This document shows, in pieces, positions 61,861 through 64,000 of a stretch of DNA of 64,000 nt (the first letter of the stretch is position 1; every line of letters begins with the position of its first letter). Source of the DNA: Notolepis coatsorum (taxonomy: Eukaryota; Chordata; Actinopteri; Aulopiformes; Paralepididae); the NCBI GenBank assembly GCA_963971535.1, contig OZ020592.1:50549529-50613528 (forward strand), in the 5' to 3' direction. Below the pieces are notes generated by a model. That model saw nothing but the letters and a program-made list of their open reading frames with translations. It did not search any database and had not been told where the DNA came from. A program made the position numbers and the translations under genes.

Positions 61861-63014
61861 AATTTAAATAATAATAAAAATAAAAAAATATCTAACCCTA
61901 ACTAACCCTACTGTCATGCACTTGCCCTAATAAACGAACCTACACTGTAACACGCAACACTTTGATGAATATTGTTACTCAGCTGATAGAGTTGTATCCT
62001 TCCTGATGACCTGTCATACAGAACTTGTGAGGATTGGTTCTTTCCCCACCACAGGCTTCTTAAGGTACTGTGATGATTGGTCCGTTCCCCGCCACACGCT
62101 CCGTTCCTTTAAGGTACTGTGAGGATTCTGTGATGATTGGTCCGTTGCCGAACGCACTCTTCTAAGTCAAGTATCAATTACCATCACGCACCTGATGTGT
62201 GTTCTAATCAGCGCCCCAGAGGCTTCATATACTCTGACCTTCTGTCATTCGATGCCGGGTCGTTTTGAGTACTACTGTTCTGGAATACAACTGCATATAC
62301 CTGCTTTTCCCTGTCGCTGTTCCTGGTCTACTTTCTCTCCAGGACCTTTCTGTGGAGAACCGCTGTGGAGAACCTGGTTCCCCGTTTGGAGCTGCGCCTC
62401 GTTTTCTGCCCGCTTTACGCGTTGCGCTTTGGTGAGTTTTTGGAAACAGTTCTTTTTGGATTATCAGTTTTTTGTGTGTTTGGATAACACTGAAGAAATA
62501 CCGTTTTTGTTTTGTACTGGACTCAGCTAATTTGTGTGTTAGGATAACACTGAAGAATACCGTTTTGTTTTGCACTGGACTCAGCTAATTTGTGTGTTAG
62601 AATAACACTGAAGAATACCGTGTTGTTTTTGCACTGGACTCAGCTAACTTGGGTGTGGTACACCGAAGATCAAGTCACTTGTGATTTATACTGGACTCAG
62701 TCACCTCTCTGCCTCTGTGTGTTCGTTGGGCTGTTTCTGATATCTCTCTCTCTCCGTTTTCCACCGTGAGTGAAAGCTGGGAGTATCTGCAGAGCCGCTA
62801 CAACGTCACATGCCAATTCCCCACCACTATCTACTGGGAGTATCGGCAGAGCCGCTACAACGTCACTTGCCAAATCCCTGTTTGTTTGATTACTGTACCT
62901 CATCCATCTTTTGACTCTGTAAATAAATACGCCCTAGCTTTTGGCTAACTCTGAACTTCCTGTCTGTGCCGTTGCGTTTGAGGTTGCGTTTGAGGTCCAT
63001 TACAAACCATAACA
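61861..63014 (+). repeat. 5' LTR of a Ty3-type retrotransposon (left edge uncertain)
   Basis: The right edge is TTACAAACCATAACA (63000-63014), 13 bp before a gag ATG and identical to the end of the 26943-29266 unit. AAATAAATACGCC near 62919 is a plausible polyadenylation signal. A TGTTA start at about 61974 is possible but unproven, and the first 110 bp belong to the LINE tail. The interior has GGTACTGTGATGATTGGTCC-type duplicates (62064 and about 62113). Confidence 0.55.
62462..62650. repeat. Three ~62-bp tandem units in the LTR
   Basis: GGATAACACTGAAGAATACC and GCACTGGACTCAGCTAATTT recur three times with small changes. A 47-bp unit (GGGAGTATCTGCAGAGCCGC) follows twice at 62779-62876. Confidence 0.9.
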
Positions 63015-63027
63015 TTACGACCCGGCC

Positions 63028-64000
63028 ATGACGACCTCAGCCGACACAGACAGGATTAGGGCAGCGTTGGCGGTCCAGATCGAGTTGGTCAACGACCACA
63101 CCCAACAGTTGGGTGCGGCTGCGGCCGCTTTACAGGACCTCCCGGCCGAGGTCCAGCTTATTCTGGATGCCATTGACACCCAGGGGTATCAGCAGGCTGT
63201 TATTCTGCACCAGCTTCAGGCTCTCCGTACATCATTAAACACTCTGCTTTTGACCCCACCTGTCCCAGGAGTCTCGGCCAGCTCACCACCCGCGGCAGAC
63301 CTCGCACCTCGGGAGCCTCGTCTCTCCGAACCACGTCAGTTCGAGGGTAACTTCGAGGATTGTGCCACATTTATCATGCAGTGTGAGTTGGTCTTCCTTC
63401 ATCAACCCAGCCGTTTTTCGTCAGAGGGATCCCGAGTAGCCTACATGACTAACCTGCTCACGGGCCGAGCAGCACAGTGGGTTACTGCCTCCTGGGCAAT
63501 GGGGGCTGATTTCTGTTTTTCCTACCCAGACTTCGTGGCAGAGCTCTGCAGGGTTTTTCACCACCCAGCTAGTGGCCAGGACCCAGGAGCTCGGTTGGGC
63601 ACCTTCCGGCAGGACAGTGGCAGTGTCAGAGACTACGCGCTGGAGTTCAGACTGGCCGCAACGGAGAGCGGTTGGAACGATCAAGCGCTTCGTCTCACCT
63701 TCCTGAGGGGGCTCAACGACGCAGTAAGGGACCAGCTCGCGACCCAAGAGGAGCCCGATTCTCTCGAGGGCCTGATCAGCCTCGCTATCCGCATCGACGG
63801 ACGCCTCCGGGAGAGAAGGCGTGAGCGAGCACGACGGGGACCCCCAGACGTACCCCCCGAGTACCACGACCTCGAGGAGGTTTTCAGTAAGTCCAGGGCT
63901 CAGGTCTTTCCGCCTCACCGGCCTTACGACTGTGCCATCGACCTCCGCTCAGGGGCTCCCTTTCCCGGCGGCCGCCTCTACAGTGCTGACCGTCCTGCCC
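63028..64000 (+). CDS. Ty3-type gag fused in frame to reverse transcriptase, partial
   Basis: Open for 324 codons from the ATG 13 bp after the LTR to the window edge, with no stop. Residues 1-95 form a helical N-terminus. Residues 96-265 form the gag capsid-like domain (EPRQFEGNFEDCATFIMQCE, FSSEGSRVAYMTNLLTGRAA, FCFSYPDFVAELCRVF, RLTFLRGLNDAVRDQLAT). An Arg-rich linker (RERRRERARRG) is followed at once by the start of pol RT (VPPEYHDLEEVFSKS, HRPYDCAIDLRSGA). The nucleocapsid zinc knuckle and protease normally found between them are absent, yet the frame is kept. Gag and RT relatives are of the sushi/Gmr1-like chromovirus group of fish; that clade is inference. The remainder of RT lies outside the window. 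It may be an internal-deletion derivative. Confidence 0.85.
   Translation, partial: MTTSADTDRIRAALAVQIELVNDHTQQLGAAAAALQDLPAEVQLILDAIDTQGYQQAVILHQLQALRTSLNTLLLTPPVPGVSASSPPAADLAPREPRLSEPRQFEGNFEDCATFIMQCELVFLHQPSRFSSEGSRVAYMTNLLTGRAAQWVTASWAMGADFCFSYPDFVAELCRVFHHPASGQDPGARLGTFRQDSGSVRDYALEFRLAATESGWNDQALRLTFLRGLNDAVRDQLATQEEPDSLEGLISLAIRIDGRLRERRRERARRGPPDVPPEYHDLEEVFSKSRAQVFPPHRPYDCAIDLRSGAPFPGGRLYSADRPA

Overview
The window looks like teleost-fish chromosomal DNA. It has GTTAGC-rich tracts, long CT, CA/GT and CAGA microsatellites, tRNA-headed SINEs, and L1, CR1/L2-like, BEL/Pao, Ty3, hAT, PIF/Harbinger-like and TTAA- or TA-targeting elements. All of these are visible by motif, terminal repeat or target-site duplication (TSD). 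I see no complete host protein-coding gene, tRNA or rRNA gene. The region reads as gene-poor, transposon-dense intergenic DNA in which elements are inserted into one another. The only hints of host exons are weak: two open stretches ending at good splice donors in the first 1 kb, and a short CpG-rich candidate first exon near 45.7 kb.

Layout. 0-3 kb: GTTAGC/CpG-rich DNA, microsatellites and a hAT end. 3.1-4.7 kb: a Harbinger-like 3' end split by a 376-bp hAT MITE (perfect 8-bp TSD), then a broken L1/Tx1-type reverse transcriptase. 4.8-5.7 kb: a TTAA-flanked MITE. 8.1-14.0 kb: a Harbinger-like element that probably received a 4-kb DIRS-like element with about 165-bp inverted repeats and one gag-like ORF. 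14.1-14.5 kb: a TA-flanked MITE. 15.4-19.7 kb: an L1 LINE whose ORF2 carries one stop and one frameshift. 20.5-21.9 kb: a TCAA-tailed interspersed repeat split by a 945-bp TA-flanked MITE. 24.5 and 58.9 kb: two copies of one tRNA-derived SINE, each with a perfect TSD. 26.9-29.3 kb: a long LTR-like unit loaded with minisatellites. 33-40.1 kb: a BEL/Pao copy inside what may be a TIR-bounded unit. 41.6-45.3 kb: a nested inverted-repeat locus containing a minisatellite capped by 24-bp inverted repeats and a 1.9-kb hAT insertion. 46.5-52.7 kb: a Ty3 (Mag-like) element with both LTRs, a 5-bp TSD, a tRNA-Ser-type primer site and two younger insertions. 61.4-61.9 kb: a CR1/L2-like LINE tail. 62-64 kb: an LTR followed by a gag that runs in frame into reverse transcriptase and off the window edge.

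The coding capacity is almost entirely retroelement: gag, protease, RT, RNase H, integrase and L1 endonuclease-RT, mostly inactivated by stops, frameshifts, deletions or insertions. The most unusual items are the in-frame gag-RT join at 63.0-64.0 kb, a segment swap inside the BEL RT at 38.25-38.70 kb, the nested fold-back locus at 41.6-45.3 kb, and the gag-only inverted-repeat element at 9.06-13.12 kb. All identifications come from reading motifs; no database search was run.
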